Source: Prevotella sp. UBA2725 (GTDB taxonomy: Bacteria; Bacteroidota; Bacteroidia; Bacteroidales; Bacteroidaceae). Taken from it: 64,000 nt of DNA. This document shows, one piece after another, positions 1 to 8,081 of the stretch (positions are counted from its first letter, which is position 1; each line of letters starts with the position of its first letter). The notes under the pieces are model-generated. The model worked only from the letters and a program-made list of their open reading frames with translations, did not search any database and was not told where the DNA came from. Position numbers and translations under genes: made by a program. The stretch lies in contig DEKJ01000043.1 of assembly GCA_002353825.1 (NCBI GenBank), positions 33,479 to 97,478 on the forward strand. The letters are read 5' to 3'.

Positions 1-600
1 GATAGCAGCGGCACCGGCACCATTGACTACGATCTTAGCGTCCTCAATCTTCTTGCCTGCAACCTCCAGGGCATTGAGCAGTCCGGCAGCAGAGATGATA
101 GCTGTTCCGTGCTGGTCATCGTGCATCACAGGGATGTCGAGAGTCTTCTTCAGGCGGTTCTCAATATAGAAGCACTCAGGAGCCTTGATATCCTCAAGGT
201 TGATACCACCGAAGGTCGGGGCAATCTTCTCCACAGCCTCACAGAACTTTTCAGGATCTTTCTCGTTGACCTCGATATCGAACACATCGATGCCACCATA
301 GATCTTGAACAGAAGGCCCTTACCTTCCATCACCGGCTTGCCACTCATGGCGCCGATATCACCAAGACCTAAGACGGCTGTACCATTGGAGATCACAGCG
401 ACGAGGTTTCCCTTATCTGTATATTTATAGACATCATCGGGGTTCTTCTGAATCTCAAGGCATGGGAAAGCCACACCAGGAGAATAAGCCAGGCTGAGGT
501 CAGTTTGTGTGCGGTAGGGTTTTGTCGGTTTAACCTCAATTTTACCCGGCCGTCCGTTTGCATGATAAGCTAAAGCAGCTTCTTTGGTAATCTTTACCAT
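1..600 (-). CDS. maeB: NADP-dependent malic enzyme, N-terminal part (cut by window start)
   Basis: Oxidative decarboxylation of malate to pyruvate, giving NAD(P)H; cytoplasmic. The ATG is the complement of 598-600 and the frame stays open to base 1, so about 200 residues are visible. Family motifs seen are LAYSPGVA near the N terminus, the GLLFKIYGGIDVFDIEVN stretch, the HDDQHGT motif and the start of the Rossmann fold (VNGAGAAA). The C-terminal half lies outside the window, so it cannot be seen whether a phosphotransacetylase-like domain is fused, as in many MaeB proteins. A TAnnTTTG promoter box lies 34 bases upstream of the start. The family is certain; NADP rather than NAD preference is inferred from the Bacteroidales form. 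Confidence 0.9.
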   Translation of the reverse strand, partial: MVKITKEAALAYHANGRPGKIEVKPTKPYRTQTDLSLAYSPGVAFPCLEIQKNPDDVYKYTDKGNLVAVISNGTAVLGLGDIGAMSGKPVMEGKGLLFKIYGGIDVFDIEVNEKDPEKFCEAVEKIAPTFGGINLEDIKAPECFYIENRLKKTLDIPVMHDDQHGTAIISAAGLLNALEVAGKKIEDAKIVVNGAGAAAI

Positions 601-634
601 ATCAAATTTGTTAAATAATGGATGTATTTGATGG

Positions 635-642
635 CAAAGTTA
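635..642 (-). promoter_or_regulatory. -7 box of malic enzyme promoter
   Basis: The complement reads TAACTTTG, an exact match to the Bacteroidetes -7 consensus TAnnTTTG. It lies 34 bases before the malic enzyme ATG. A clear TTTG -33 element is not obvious. It stands back to back with the box at 684-691 for the TetR gene, so the two genes share a divergent control region. Confidence 0.6.
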
Positions 643-683
643 CAAAAAAACGCAGAAAATGAAAATAGTTTTGCGCTTTTTTG

Positions 684-691
684 TAATTTTG
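684..691 (+). promoter_or_regulatory. -7 box of tetR-type gene
   Basis: TAATTTTG matches TAnnTTTG exactly. It places the transcript start near 695-697, downstream of an in-frame ATG at 659 and just upstream of the ATG at 710. This decides the start codon of the TetR gene. Confidence 0.6.
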
Positions 692-709
692 TATGCAAAT
701 ATCACACAA

Positions 710-1333
710 ATGACATCTAAGATTGACAATTCATCAGATTGCAGGGTTCTGCTAAGCCGTAGAATCATCGACAAGGCAACTGAAATGTTCCTCTCTAAGG
801 GCATTAAAGCTGTGAAGATGGACGATGTCGCGAACGAGTTGGCTATCTCGAAGCGGACCCTCTACGAGATTTTCAGCAACAAGGAAATGTTGCTGCTTCA
901 CTGTGTCCAACGAATGCGGGAAGCCCGCGAGGAGCACTTCAAGCGTTTTGAGGAATCGGGACCCCATTCAGAGATAGCGATGGTACTTGAGTATTATCGT
1001 TTTCAGTTGCGTCGCTCTGCTGTGGTTTCACCTAATTTTATAAAGGAACTGCAGAAGTATCCGGCGGTGGTTAAATGGATGGAAGATTCTCATGAGAGCG
1101 CCAAGAACGAAGCTAAGGCATTTTTCGAACAAGGCATTGCTAATGGTTATTTCAGAAAGGATGTAAACTATGCGCTCATCCATGAGTATTCAGACATAGC
1201 CATTGCCGATGCCATGGAGAAAGGCCTCATGGACAAGTATGGTGTCCAGGAGGTTTTCAAGAACATTACGATGCTCTATGTGCGCGGGTTCTGTACGCTG
1301 AAAGGAATAGAGGAACTGGAGAAACTGTTATAG
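710..1333 (+). CDS. TetR/AcrR family transcriptional regulator
   Basis: One-component DNA-binding regulator of 207 residues. The N-terminal helix-turn-helix is clear: residues about 25-65 contain KAVKMDDVANELAISKRTLYEIFSNKEML, broken here only for description, the typical TetR recognition unit (DDVA..LxISKxTLYxxFxxKExL). The rest is helical, as expected for a ligand-binding domain whose ligand is unknown. An upstream in-frame ATG at 659 would add 17 residues, but it lies before the promoter box at 684-691, so 710 is preferred. The gene is divergent from the malic enzyme gene and ends 5 bases from the convergent methyltransferase gene. TetR proteins usually repress neighbours or themselves; the target is not evident here. 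Confidence 0.85.
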   Translation: MTSKIDNSSDCRVLLSRRIIDKATEMFLSKGIKAVKMDDVANELAISKRTLYEIFSNKEMLLLHCVQRMREAREEHFKRFEESGPHSEIAMVLEYYRFQLRRSAVVSPNFIKELQKYPAVVKWMEDSHESAKNEAKAFFEQGIANGYFRKDVNYALIHEYSDIAIADAMEKGLMDKYGVQEVFKNITMLYVRGFCTLKGIEELEKLL

Positions 1334-1338
1334 GCCCC

Positions 1339-2520
1339 CTATTCCACGTACAGCACGAGGCCCTTGAGGTATTCGCCTTCGGGATGGTAAATGTTGATGG
1401 GATGATCCGCGGGCTGATGCAGCTGATGCAGAATCCTCACTTTCCTGTGGGCCTGTGCAGCAGCAGTGAAGACAGCCGTGCGGAAGTTCTCCTTGGTCAC
1501 GACCTGAGAGCAACTGAAGGTAAACAGAATGCCCCCGTGCTTGATCTTCTCCAGTCCTTTTACGTTCAGTCGGATGTATCCTTTCAGCGCATTGCGTAAG
1601 GCTGAACGGTGCTTGGCGAAGGCCGGCGGGTCAAGGATGATGAGATCATACGTGTCATCGTGACTGTCCAGATAATCGAAGGCATCATCGCAGATGGCTT
1701 CATGGCGGTCGTCACCGGGGAAGTTCATGTCTATGTTTCGTTTCGTGAGCTCAATGGCCTTAGCGCTGCTGTCCACTGAGTGAACGACCTTGGCTCCGCC
1801 ACGCATGGCATAGACCGAGAAGCCACCTGTATAGCAGAACATATTCAGCACACTCTTACCTTTGGCATAATGTTCCAGCAGCGAGCGGTTCTCGCGCTGG
1901 TCAATGAAGAATCCCGTCTTCTGACCTTTGAGCCAGTCGATATGGAACTTCAAGCCATTCTCCACAGCCACATTGTCATCGGTGTGACCATAGAGGAAGC
2001 CGTCTTCCTGATGGAGGTCTTTCTTCTGAGGAATGGTTGTCTCACTCTTGTAGAAGACATTCTCAATCCTTCCATCCATCACCTTCAATAAAGCCTTGCA
2101 AATCTCATTGCGGCTATAATGCATGCCGACACTGTGCGCCTGAATCACGGCTGTCTTGCCATAGCAGTCGATGACAAGTCCTGGAAGATAGTCACCCTCT
2201 CCGTGAACAAGCCGGTAAGTATTGTTATCCGGGTTATCAGCGATTCCTATGCGGATACGCATGTTCAGGGCAGACGAAATGCTCTTCTCCCAGAAATCGG
2301 CATCGATAAGAACATCCTCAAAAGACAATACACGAACTGTGATCGTTCCCTTCTGGTAGTGCCCCACGGCAATGAAATCGCCGTTGGCATTGATAACCCT
2401 TACGACGTCACCTTCCTCGATGCCATCATCCATTCGCTGGATAGCACCGGAGAAGATCCATGGATGGAACCGCTTGAGCGATTCGTCTTTGCCTTTCTTG
2501 AGATAAATATTCTTATACAT
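1339..2520 (-). CDS. rlmI: Class I SAM-dependent rRNA large-subunit methyltransferase, RlmI-like
   Basis: A 393-residue protein close in length to E. coli RlmI, which makes m5C1962 in 23S rRNA. An N-terminal PUA RNA-binding domain (about residues 1-75) is followed by a Rossmann methyltransferase domain with the SAM motif VLNMFCYTGGFSVYA near residue 225, the acidic VDSSAKAI strand and the DPPAF motif, then FSCSQVV with the expected cysteine. The start overlaps the end of the upstream exonuclease gene by 8 bases (ATGTATAA), indicating translational coupling. It converges with the TetR gene. Exact target nucleotide is inferred from the family. Confidence 0.85.
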   Translation of the reverse strand: MYKNIYLKKGKDESLKRFHPWIFSGAIQRMDDGIEEGDVVRVINANGDFIAVGHYQKGTITVRVLSFEDVLIDADFWEKSISSALNMRIRIGIADNPDNNTYRLVHGEGDYLPGLVIDCYGKTAVIQAHSVGMHYSRNEICKALLKVMDGRIENVFYKSETTIPQKKDLHQEDGFLYGHTDDNVAVENGLKFHIDWLKGQKTGFFIDQRENRSLLEHYAKGKSVLNMFCYTGGFSVYAMRGGAKVVHSVDSSAKAIELTKRNIDMNFPGDDRHEAICDDAFDYLDSHDDTYDLIILDPPAFAKHRSALRNALKGYIRLNVKGLEKIKHGGILFTFSCSQVVTKENFRTAVFTAAAQAHRKVRILHQLHQPADHPINIYHPEGEYLKGLVLYVE

Positions 2521-3358
2521 TGACAGTCTCTGCTTTATTTGTTTCCGCTTTACTTGATTTAGCCTTGCTTGTTGATCTCTTTACGGTTTTGGCTCTTGAA
2601 GGCTTTCTTGTTGCCTTAGTTCTTGTCTTCTTTTTCTCCGTAGCAGCCTTACCTTCTTTCTTCGGCTTTTCCTTGTTGTCGCTTGCCTCTGCATCCTTTG
2701 CATCAGAGTCGACTTTTGCAACTGGTTGGATATTCTCCGGCTCAGGAACGACAACGAGATTGTATTCACCCGTCTTCTTCAGTCTGACAATCTCATCGTA
2801 AATGAGAATGCAGCTCCATGCATCAATAGCAGCATATTGTTTCTGCTTGTCTGACAGGGCCGTGGCTTCCCAGTTAGTGAGCCTTTGGCGTTTGGAAATC
2901 TTCTGATGGAAGATGTTTGCGTAGATCTTTTGCAGGCTCAAGTCTTTAATGCCAATCTCCCCGACAATATCCTGTAAGTCGATAAAAAGACCGGGAGTGA
3001 ACTTCTCCCTTGCTTCGAGCCCCCTGATATCATCGTGCCACGAAAGTCCTATCTTCTTGATGCTTTTATCTTCGAGCAGCCGTTTGATGGCCGGCGTTAT
3101 TCCTGTGATGTTCAGTCGGAAGAGAAAGCAGGTGTCTCGGTTCGACACTTGCAGCAGCGCCACCTTGTTTTGTTCACCTTTATGGAACGCTGGCTTGGTC
3201 TCGGTATCTACGCCCATAATGTCGCTTTGTAGAAGATAATCGACAGCTTTCTCGGCTTCCCCCGGGGTAATGATAGTTATCACCCTCCCTGGGAAAGTCA
3301 CTATTGGGAGATCTGTTATCGCCTTCTTGTCGAAGCGGCTGTATATGGTCTTATTCAT
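2513..3358 (-). CDS. DEDDy 3'-5' exonuclease domain protein with basic C-terminal tail
   Basis: 281 residues. The exonuclease fold (RNase D / WRN-like, ribonuclease H superfamily) shows D51-x-E53 in GVDTETKPAF, the middle motif around IGLSWHDDIRGL, and YAAIDAW (YxxxD), so the DEDDy catalytic set is complete. Residues about 205-281 form a low-complexity tail rich in Lys, Ala, Thr and Ser, likely disordered and nucleic-acid binding. The ATG at 3358 is chosen over one at 3424 because a TAnnTTTG box at 3380-3387 lies between them. It overlaps rlmI by 8 bases, so an RNA-related role is likely (inference). DNA versus RNA substrate cannot be told from sequence. Confidence 0.8.
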   Translation of the reverse strand: MNKTIYSRFDKKAITDLPIVTFPGRVITIITPGEAEKAVDYLLQSDIMGVDTETKPAFHKGEQNKVALLQVSNRDTCFLFRLNITGITPAIKRLLEDKSIKKIGLSWHDDIRGLEAREKFTPGLFIDLQDIVGEIGIKDLSLQKIYANIFHQKISKRQRLTNWEATALSDKQKQYAAIDAWSCILIYDEIVRLKKTGEYNLVVVPEPENIQPVAKVDSDAKDAEASDNKEKPKKEGKAATEKKKTRTKATRKPSRAKTVKRSTSKAKSSKAETNKAETVNV

Positions 3359-3379
3359 TGCTATTATAAAATATCCGTG

Positions 3380-3387
3380 CAAAAGTA
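3380..3387 (-). promoter_or_regulatory. -7 box of exonuclease-rlmI operon
   Basis: The complement reads TACTTTTG, an exact TAnnTTTG match, 21 bases before the ATG at 3358. It supports the shorter start of the exonuclease and places both genes on one transcript. Confidence 0.55.
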
Positions 3388-3482
3388 AGAAAAAGAAATG
3401 ACATAGACACGCTCTTATGCGCATTTTTACCTTTACACGTCTAAAAATTGCATCTTATTTTCCGAAAGAGCAGAATACCCCC

Positions 3483-4268
3483 CTATTTCCCTATATAGTT
3501 GCGAAGCAGATAATTATTGAGGTTCTCTTTGTAGAGCTCGCCAATGGGAAGGATGACATCGTTCTCCATTGTCACGCGGTTCTTTGATACCTCTTTGACA
3601 TAGCGCAGGTTGATGATAAAAGAGCGATGAATGCGCATGAAGAAGCCGGGTAACCGCTCCTCCAGCCGCTTGAGGCTATACAGCGCGATGGCCGGTTTGC
3701 GTGGCATGCCGTGCTCGTCGGTTCCAACAAGGTGAATCTTGAGATATTCGCTCATACCTTCAATATAAAAAACATTGCTGAGCGTTATCTTGACCATCCT
3801 GTTCTCCACTTTCACGAAGAGCGAGTCTGTGCTTGTCTCAATCTTTTGCGCAGCGTCTTCCTGAGGAGTTTCCTCGGCAACGGGCGTAGTCTTTTCTAAG
3901 CTTGTCTCTGTAATCCCCAATCTCTTCTGGAGTTTCTCTGCTGCACGGCGGAACTCATCGAGCCCGAAAGGCTTCAGCAGATAATCCACAGCATCCACCT
4001 TATAGCCTTCCAGCGCATATTCCGAATAGGCAGTGGTAAAGACCACGAGTGGCGGGCTGGCCAGGCTCTTGATGAAATCCATGCCATTGAGATCCGGCAT
4101 ATTGATATCGCAGAAGATGGCGTCAATCATCTCGTGAGAGAGCACATCCTTTGCTTCCAAGGCACTGGGGCAAGCTGCTACAAGCTCCAGATAAGGAATC
4201 TTGGAGATGAAGTTAGTGAGTTGTTTGAGCGCTAAAGGCTCATCATCGATTGCTAAGCATCTGATCAT
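3483..4268 (-). CDS. LytTR-type response regulator
   Basis: 261 residues. The receiver domain (about 1-115) has the acidic pair DD in AIDDEP, the phosphoacceptor D54 in CDINMPDLNG, and the conserved Lys in LLKPFG. A linker of about 35 residues rich in Thr, Glu and Ala follows, then a LytTR DNA-binding domain (about 148-258) with FVKVENRMVKI, YIEGMSEYLKIHL and FMRIHRSFIINL. It starts 5 bases after the stop of the sensor kinase gene, so the two are a cognate pair in one operon. Family members in Bacteroidales control envelope or nutrient genes; the regulon here is unknown. Confidence 0.92.
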   Translation of the reverse strand: MIRCLAIDDEPLALKQLTNFISKIPYLELVAACPSALEAKDVLSHEMIDAIFCDINMPDLNGMDFIKSLASPPLVVFTTAYSEYALEGYKVDAVDYLLKPFGLDEFRRAAEKLQKRLGITETSLEKTTPVAEETPQEDAAQKIETSTDSLFVKVENRMVKITLSNVFYIEGMSEYLKIHLVGTDEHGMPRKPAIALYSLKRLEERLPGFFMRIHRSFIINLRYVKEVSKNRVTMENDVILPIGELYKENLNNYLLRNYIGK

Positions 4269-4273
4269 ATCGT

Positions 4274-5407
4274 TTAAGATGTTTTAATGTTGCTATTGAT
4301 GGGCAGACGGAGCATGACATGGTAGACCTCATCACTGTCTTTTATTTCCAATGAATATCTGTCACCATAGATGAGGTCGAGACGTCGCTTGACATTGGCG
4401 AGTCCTACCCCACCCTGTCTTGGCATTTCCTGCTTCCGGTTCTCTTGCGGTTTGCTGTTGATGCACCCGAATATCAACATCCCGTCCTCAACGTCAAGCA
4501 TGATGGTAATAAAACTGTCATGCTTATAGCTTACACCGTGTTTAAAAGCATTCTCAACGAATGTCGGGAAGACGAGTGGAGAAATGGAGATATCGGGCAG
4601 ATCCTCAGGGATATCCATCGTAACGGTCAGCTGATCAGTGTATCGCAGCTGCATCAGCTTGACATAATTGCGGAGAAATTCTGTGTCATTCTTGAGCTTC
4701 ACCCAGTCCTTGTCGCCTTCGTACAGGACGAAGCGCATCATGACGGAGAGCTCTCTCAGCGAAGCCTTGGCCATTTCGGCATCCATGTCTACGAGCACCT
4801 GAATGTTGTTGAGCGTGTTCATGAAGAAGTGGGGGTTAATCTGGAACTTGAGATACTGGAGCTGAAGATACATCTTCTCCTTTTCCAACTGCTGCAGATT
4901 TTCACGGTCCTGTTCCGACTTGAAGTACAATTTCACGCCAAGGTTGAGGCCTAACAATCCCACAAGAATAAGGATATTGACCGGTACTTCAGGGCCGAAG
5001 AACCGGTCGCCCAGCGGTCTTACATGATGATGATGCTCCCTCGCATCGAAGTCTTTCTTCTTATTGTCTCTCATCTCCCATCTTGGAGGCCTGTGCTCCA
5101 TAGGTCCCGGGTCACGGAAGAAGCCGCTCGCTACGGTAAAAGCTACCAGCAGGCTGAGCCCTGAGGCTAAGTAAGCACCGATATGCTTCTTCAGCAACAA
5201 AGGCGCCAGGAAGATGTCATGGATCGTGAAGCAGATGAAGAACAGAAGAAACCATGACCAAATATGGAATACCTCTTCCCATCTGAACACGGCCTGGGCA
5301 TCAGCCTTGGCGCGCAAGTAAAAGATGGCCACGGGCATGAGAAACAGCACCAGCCATAGGCAGATGTAGACGATGTATTCCGGTGAGATGATTCTTTTGG
5401 TATGCAT
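4274..5407 (-). CDS. LytS/YehU-type sensor histidine kinase with periplasmic His-rich loop
   Basis: 377 residues from the ATG at 5407; a TTG 24 bases upstream is also possible. Four membrane segments are visible at about residues 11-31, 48-66, 81-96 and 143-160. Between the third and fourth lies a loop of about 45 residues, predicted periplasmic, rich in charge and containing HHHH. The cytoplasmic part has a coiled-coil linker and the His_kinase motif FQINPHFFMNTLNNI with the phosphoacceptor His near 193, then a HATPase domain with a degenerate N box (VENAFKHGV) and GGVGLANVKRRL. It pairs with the LytTR regulator next to it. The His-rich loop suggests a metal or cationic ligand (inference). 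Confidence 0.88.
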   Translation of the reverse strand: MHTKRIISPEYIVYICLWLVLFLMPVAIFYLRAKADAQAVFRWEEVFHIWSWFLLFFICFTIHDIFLAPLLLKKHIGAYLASGLSLLVAFTVASGFFRDPGPMEHRPPRWEMRDNKKKDFDAREHHHHVRPLGDRFFGPEVPVNILILVGLLGLNLGVKLYFKSEQDRENLQQLEKEKMYLQLQYLKFQINPHFFMNTLNNIQVLVDMDAEMAKASLRELSVMMRFVLYEGDKDWVKLKNDTEFLRNYVKLMQLRYTDQLTVTMDIPEDLPDISISPLVFPTFVENAFKHGVSYKHDSFITIMLDVEDGMLIFGCINSKPQENRKQEMPRQGGVGLANVKRRLDLIYGDRYSLEIKDSDEVYHVMLRLPINSNIKTS

Positions 5408-5663
5408 GGGTGTGATTGATGTTTCTAACAAGAAAATAGCGCAAAGCGCGTGTCACCACGAACTTTGCACCGGAGAGTAATTTATGAATGAAAAGAATGT
5501 AATATAAAAATGTAATATAGATTCTACTGTATGTCTTATTAACGCAATAATCTTTTTTATTATTATGCGATTTGAAGCAATTTATGTTTTGTTAACTTCT
5601 ATCACTCGGCTATATTTGAGTTCTTTTGTTTCTCTCATATTCGCCTTTGTTTTATTTCTGTTG

Positions 5664-5695
5664 CAAAGATAAGAAGAAAAACAATATGTACCAAA
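5664..5695 (-). promoter_or_regulatory. Promoter of two-component operon (TTTG-N20-TATCTTTG)
   Basis: On the minus strand a TTTG (complement of 5692-5695) is followed after 20 bases by TATCTTTG (complement of 5664-5671). Both boxes match the Bacteroidetes primary sigma consensus exactly and the spacing is ideal. The predicted transcript has a leader of about 250 bases before the kinase ATG. Confidence 0.7.
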
Positions 5696-5744
5696 TATTT
5701 TTCAGCAAAATATCTCTTTTTTTAAGTAAAAACCTATCAAATCG

Positions 5745-5776
5745 TTTATAGATCCCAAGAATTGTTTGTATTTTTG
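5745..5776 (+). promoter_or_regulatory. Promoter of NlpC/P60-epimerase operon
   Basis: TTTA at 5745-5748, 20 bases, then TATTTTTG at 5769-5776 (exact TAnnTTTG). The transcript would start near 5780, giving a leader of about 30 bases to the ATG at 5812. Confidence 0.65.
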
Positions 5777-5811
5777 CATCATCTTATTAGGATAAGTTAT
5801 TTATAGAAGAA

Positions 5812-6810
5812 ATGACAAAGTTCGTTTTAGGGCGTTTTCTGATGGCGTCTTTTCTTATTCTTTCAGCTACTGTGGCTTTTGCTCGCCGCATTCCTGTACA
5901 TAAGGCTGAAGCTGATAGCCTTTCTTGGGCAGTAGTGAACGTGTCTTGCTGCAACCTGCGTACCAGCGGCGACTATGATGCGGGTATGGAGTCGCAGGCC
6001 CTGCTCGGTGAGCCTTTGAAGATCGTTGAGCACGGCACGTGGGTGAAAGTTCTGCCTCCCGACGATGATCCAGCATGGGTGCTGCGATCCTCACTGGTCT
6101 TCATGACCGATCAGCAGAAAGAAGCTTGGAACAGCGCTCCGCAAGTCGTCGTCACCTCTATCTACGGCTTTGTCTATGAACAGCCCAACACGGCTTCGCA
6201 GCATGTCAGTGACGTTGTGGCGAGCAACCGCCTCAAACTGTTGTCCAAGGTCGGCAAGTTCTATCAGGTCGAATATCCGGATGGAAGGAAAGGCTATATC
6301 TCTGCCAGCGATGCCCAGCCGCTGGAGCTCTGGCGGAAGTCGCTGAAGCAAGATGCGGCAAGCATCATCGCCACGGGTAAGAAGCTGATCGGCGTGCCTT
6401 ATATGTGGGGCGGCATGAGCACGAAAGGTGTCGACTGCAGCGGCTTCATCCGCACCATTCTCTTGCAGCATGACATCATCATCCCGCGCAACGCCTCGCA
6501 GCAGGCTGTCAAAGGCCAGCATATCGACATCGCTCCCGATTTCAGCAACCTTATCCCCGGCGACCTCGTCTTCTTCGGGCGGAGGGCTACGGAGGACCGT
6601 CCGGCTCACGTCTCGCATGTGGGAATGTACATTGGCAACAAAAAGTTCATCCATTCCTTGGCATGGGTGCATATCAGCAGTTTCAATCCCGAGGATGCCG
6701 AATACGATGCTTACGATCTCAACCGATTGTTGTGGGCTCAGCGTGTCCTGCCCTATATCAATAAGGAAGAAGGCCTGACCACGACCGGTATAAACGAATA
6801 TTACAAATAA
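5812..6810 (+). CDS. NlpC/P60 cysteine peptidase with SH3 repeats, exported (YkfC-like)
   Basis: 332 residues. A signal peptide (about 1-24, ending FARR) is followed by two bacterial SH3-like domains (about 40-100 and 110-170) and a C-terminal NlpC/P60 domain. The catalytic Cys is C209 in GVDCSGFI and the His is H269 in HVSHVGMY. This is the layout of gamma-D-glutamyl-diaminoacid endopeptidases that cut the peptide stem of muropeptides between D-Glu and the diamino acid, releasing L-Ala-D-Glu. The next gene, 11 bases downstream, is an L-Ala-D/L-Glu epimerase, exactly the enzyme that would use that product, which supports the assignment. Location is periplasmic or outer-membrane facing by the signal peptide. 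Confidence 0.9.
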   Translation: MTKFVLGRFLMASFLILSATVAFARRIPVHKAEADSLSWAVVNVSCCNLRTSGDYDAGMESQALLGEPLKIVEHGTWVKVLPPDDDPAWVLRSSLVFMTDQQKEAWNSAPQVVVTSIYGFVYEQPNTASQHVSDVVASNRLKLLSKVGKFYQVEYPDGRKGYISASDAQPLELWRKSLKQDAASIIATGKKLIGVPYMWGGMSTKGVDCSGFIRTILLQHDIIIPRNASQQAVKGQHIDIAPDFSNLIPGDLVFFGRRATEDRPAHVSHVGMYIGNKKFIHSLAWVHISSFNPEDAEYDAYDLNRLLWAQRVLPYINKEEGLTTTGINEYYK

Positions 6811-6821
6811 GCTATATATAT

Positions 6822-7982
6822 ATGACAACACGAAGAGAATTTCTAAAGAAAGCAGCGCTGGCCACTGCGGGCTCGGCCTTGGCTTTGTCCAACCTCGATG
6901 CCTTTGATCTGACCTCCATACAAGACAAGCACGTGAACATCAACCGCAAGGGATCGTCCCACAAACTGCAGATGAAGTTCTTTCCCTATGAGCTGAAACT
7001 GCGCCACGTCTTCACCGTCGCCACTTATTCGCGCACGACCACGCCCGACGTTCAGGTCGAGATCACCTACGACGGCATTACGGGCTACGGTGAGGCTTCC
7101 ATGCCTCAGTATCTGGGACAGACGGTGCAGAGCGTCACCTCATTCCTGCAGAAAGTCGATCTCAGCCAGTTCAACGATCCCTTTGAACTCGAGGACATTC
7201 TTGCTTATGTCGACAGTCTATCCCCCGGCGATACGGCTGCCAAGGCTGCTGTGGACATCGCGCTCCACGACCTCGTGGGTAAGCTCCTCGGAGCTCCCTG
7301 GTACAAGATCTGGGGCCTGAACAAAGCAAAAGCTCCCAACACGACCTTTACCATCGGTATCGACACCCCCGATGTCGTAAGGCAGAAGACGCGCGAGTGC
7401 GCCAACAAGTTCAACATCCTGAAGGTGAAGCTCGGCCGCGACAACGACAAGGAGATGATTGAGACCATCCGCAGTGTTACCGACCTCCCCATCGCCGTCG
7501 ATGTCAACCAGGGCTGGAAAGACCGTGAGAAAGCCTTGGACATGATCTTCTGGCTTAAGGAACACGGCATCGTGATGGTCGAACAGCCCATGCCGAAGGA
7601 GATGAAAGACGATATCGCGTGGATCACGGAGCGCAGTCCCCTGCCCATCTTTGCCGATGAAGCCATCCTGCGGTTGAAGGATATCAAGAACGTCGAGGGA
7701 GCCTACTCGGGCATCAATATCAAACTGATGAAGTGCACCGGCATGCGTGAGGCGTGGAAGATGCTCAACTATGCCCGTGCCCGTGGCATGAAGGTCATGG
7801 TCGGTTGCATGACGGAGACCTCGTGTGCCGTCAGTGCCGCAGCCCAGCTCTCCCCCGCTGTCGACTTTGCTGACCTCGACGGCAACCTCCTCATCTCCAA
7901 CGACCGCTTCAAGGGCATGGAAGTCATCAAAGGAAAGATCACTCTACCCGACCGCCCGGGAATAGGTGTAGTGAAAGTGTGA
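6822..7982 (+). CDS. Dipeptide epimerase (L-Ala-D/L-Glu type, enolase superfamily) with Tat-like signal
   Basis: 386 residues. The enolase-superfamily muconate-lactonizing subgroup set is complete: K201-V-K203, metal ligands D228 (VDVNQGW), E254 (VEQPM) and D279 (FADEA), and K301 in NIKLMK. It inverts the Glu stereocentre of L-Ala-D-Glu, making the dipeptide usable by ordinary peptidases. The N terminus MTTRREFLKKAALATAG fits the twin-arginine pattern (T/S-R-R-x-F-L-K) with a following hydrophobic stretch, so the enzyme may be exported folded; classical members are cytoplasmic. It is in one operon with the NlpC/P60 gene. Substrate is inferred from motifs and neighbour. Confidence 0.88.
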   Translation: MTTRREFLKKAALATAGSALALSNLDAFDLTSIQDKHVNINRKGSSHKLQMKFFPYELKLRHVFTVATYSRTTTPDVQVEITYDGITGYGEASMPQYLGQTVQSVTSFLQKVDLSQFNDPFELEDILAYVDSLSPGDTAAKAAVDIALHDLVGKLLGAPWYKIWGLNKAKAPNTTFTIGIDTPDVVRQKTRECANKFNILKVKLGRDNDKEMIETIRSVTDLPIAVDVNQGWKDREKALDMIFWLKEHGIVMVEQPMPKEMKDDIAWITERSPLPIFADEAILRLKDIKNVEGAYSGINIKLMKCTGMREAWKMLNYARARGMKVMVGCMTETSCAVSAAAQLSPAVDFADLDGNLLISNDRFKGMEVIKGKITLPDRPGIGVVKV

Positions 7983-7993
7983 TCGTACGCTAA

Positions 7994-8081
7994 CGTAACG
8001 CGGCTGCGTCATAATCGTGACGCAGCTACGTAACAATCGTGACGCAGCTGCGGAATGATCGTAACGCAGCTGCGGAATGAT
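7994..8081 (+). repeat. Tandem array, four 22-bp units (array 1)
   Basis: Four contiguous imperfect units at 7994-8015, 8016-8037, 8038-8059 and 8060-8081. The shared core is CGTGACGCAGCTGCG, containing the palindrome GCAGCTGC; the last two units differ at one base. It begins 12 bases after the epimerase stop and stops before the tRNA terminator. No spacer separates the units, so it is not a CRISPR array. The rest of 7983-8200 shows no gene. Confidence 0.85.

Larger units (their letters stand above)
5408..5811 (+). other. Divergent intergenic region, AT-rich
   Basis: About 400 bases between the two-component operon and the NlpC/P60 gene. It holds a full promoter for each direction (5664-5695 minus, 5745-5776 plus). 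The remaining 230 bases before the kinase gene form a long AT-rich leader in which I see no open frame, riboswitch or strong hairpin. Confidence 0.6.

Noticed and set aside
659..709. Upstream ATG for the TetR gene
   Set aside because: It lies before the promoter box at 684-691, so the transcript would not contain it.
5408..5660. Riboswitch in the long leader of the two-component operon
   Set aside because: No conserved riboswitch core or strong nested stems could be found in this AT-rich stretch.
6091..6831. Long minus-strand frame opposite the NlpC/P60 gene
   Set aside because: The plus-strand protein has a complete catalytic set; the minus frame has no motif.
7994..8081. Possible CRISPR array
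   Set aside because: The 22-bp units are contiguous, with no spacers, and no cas gene is nearby.
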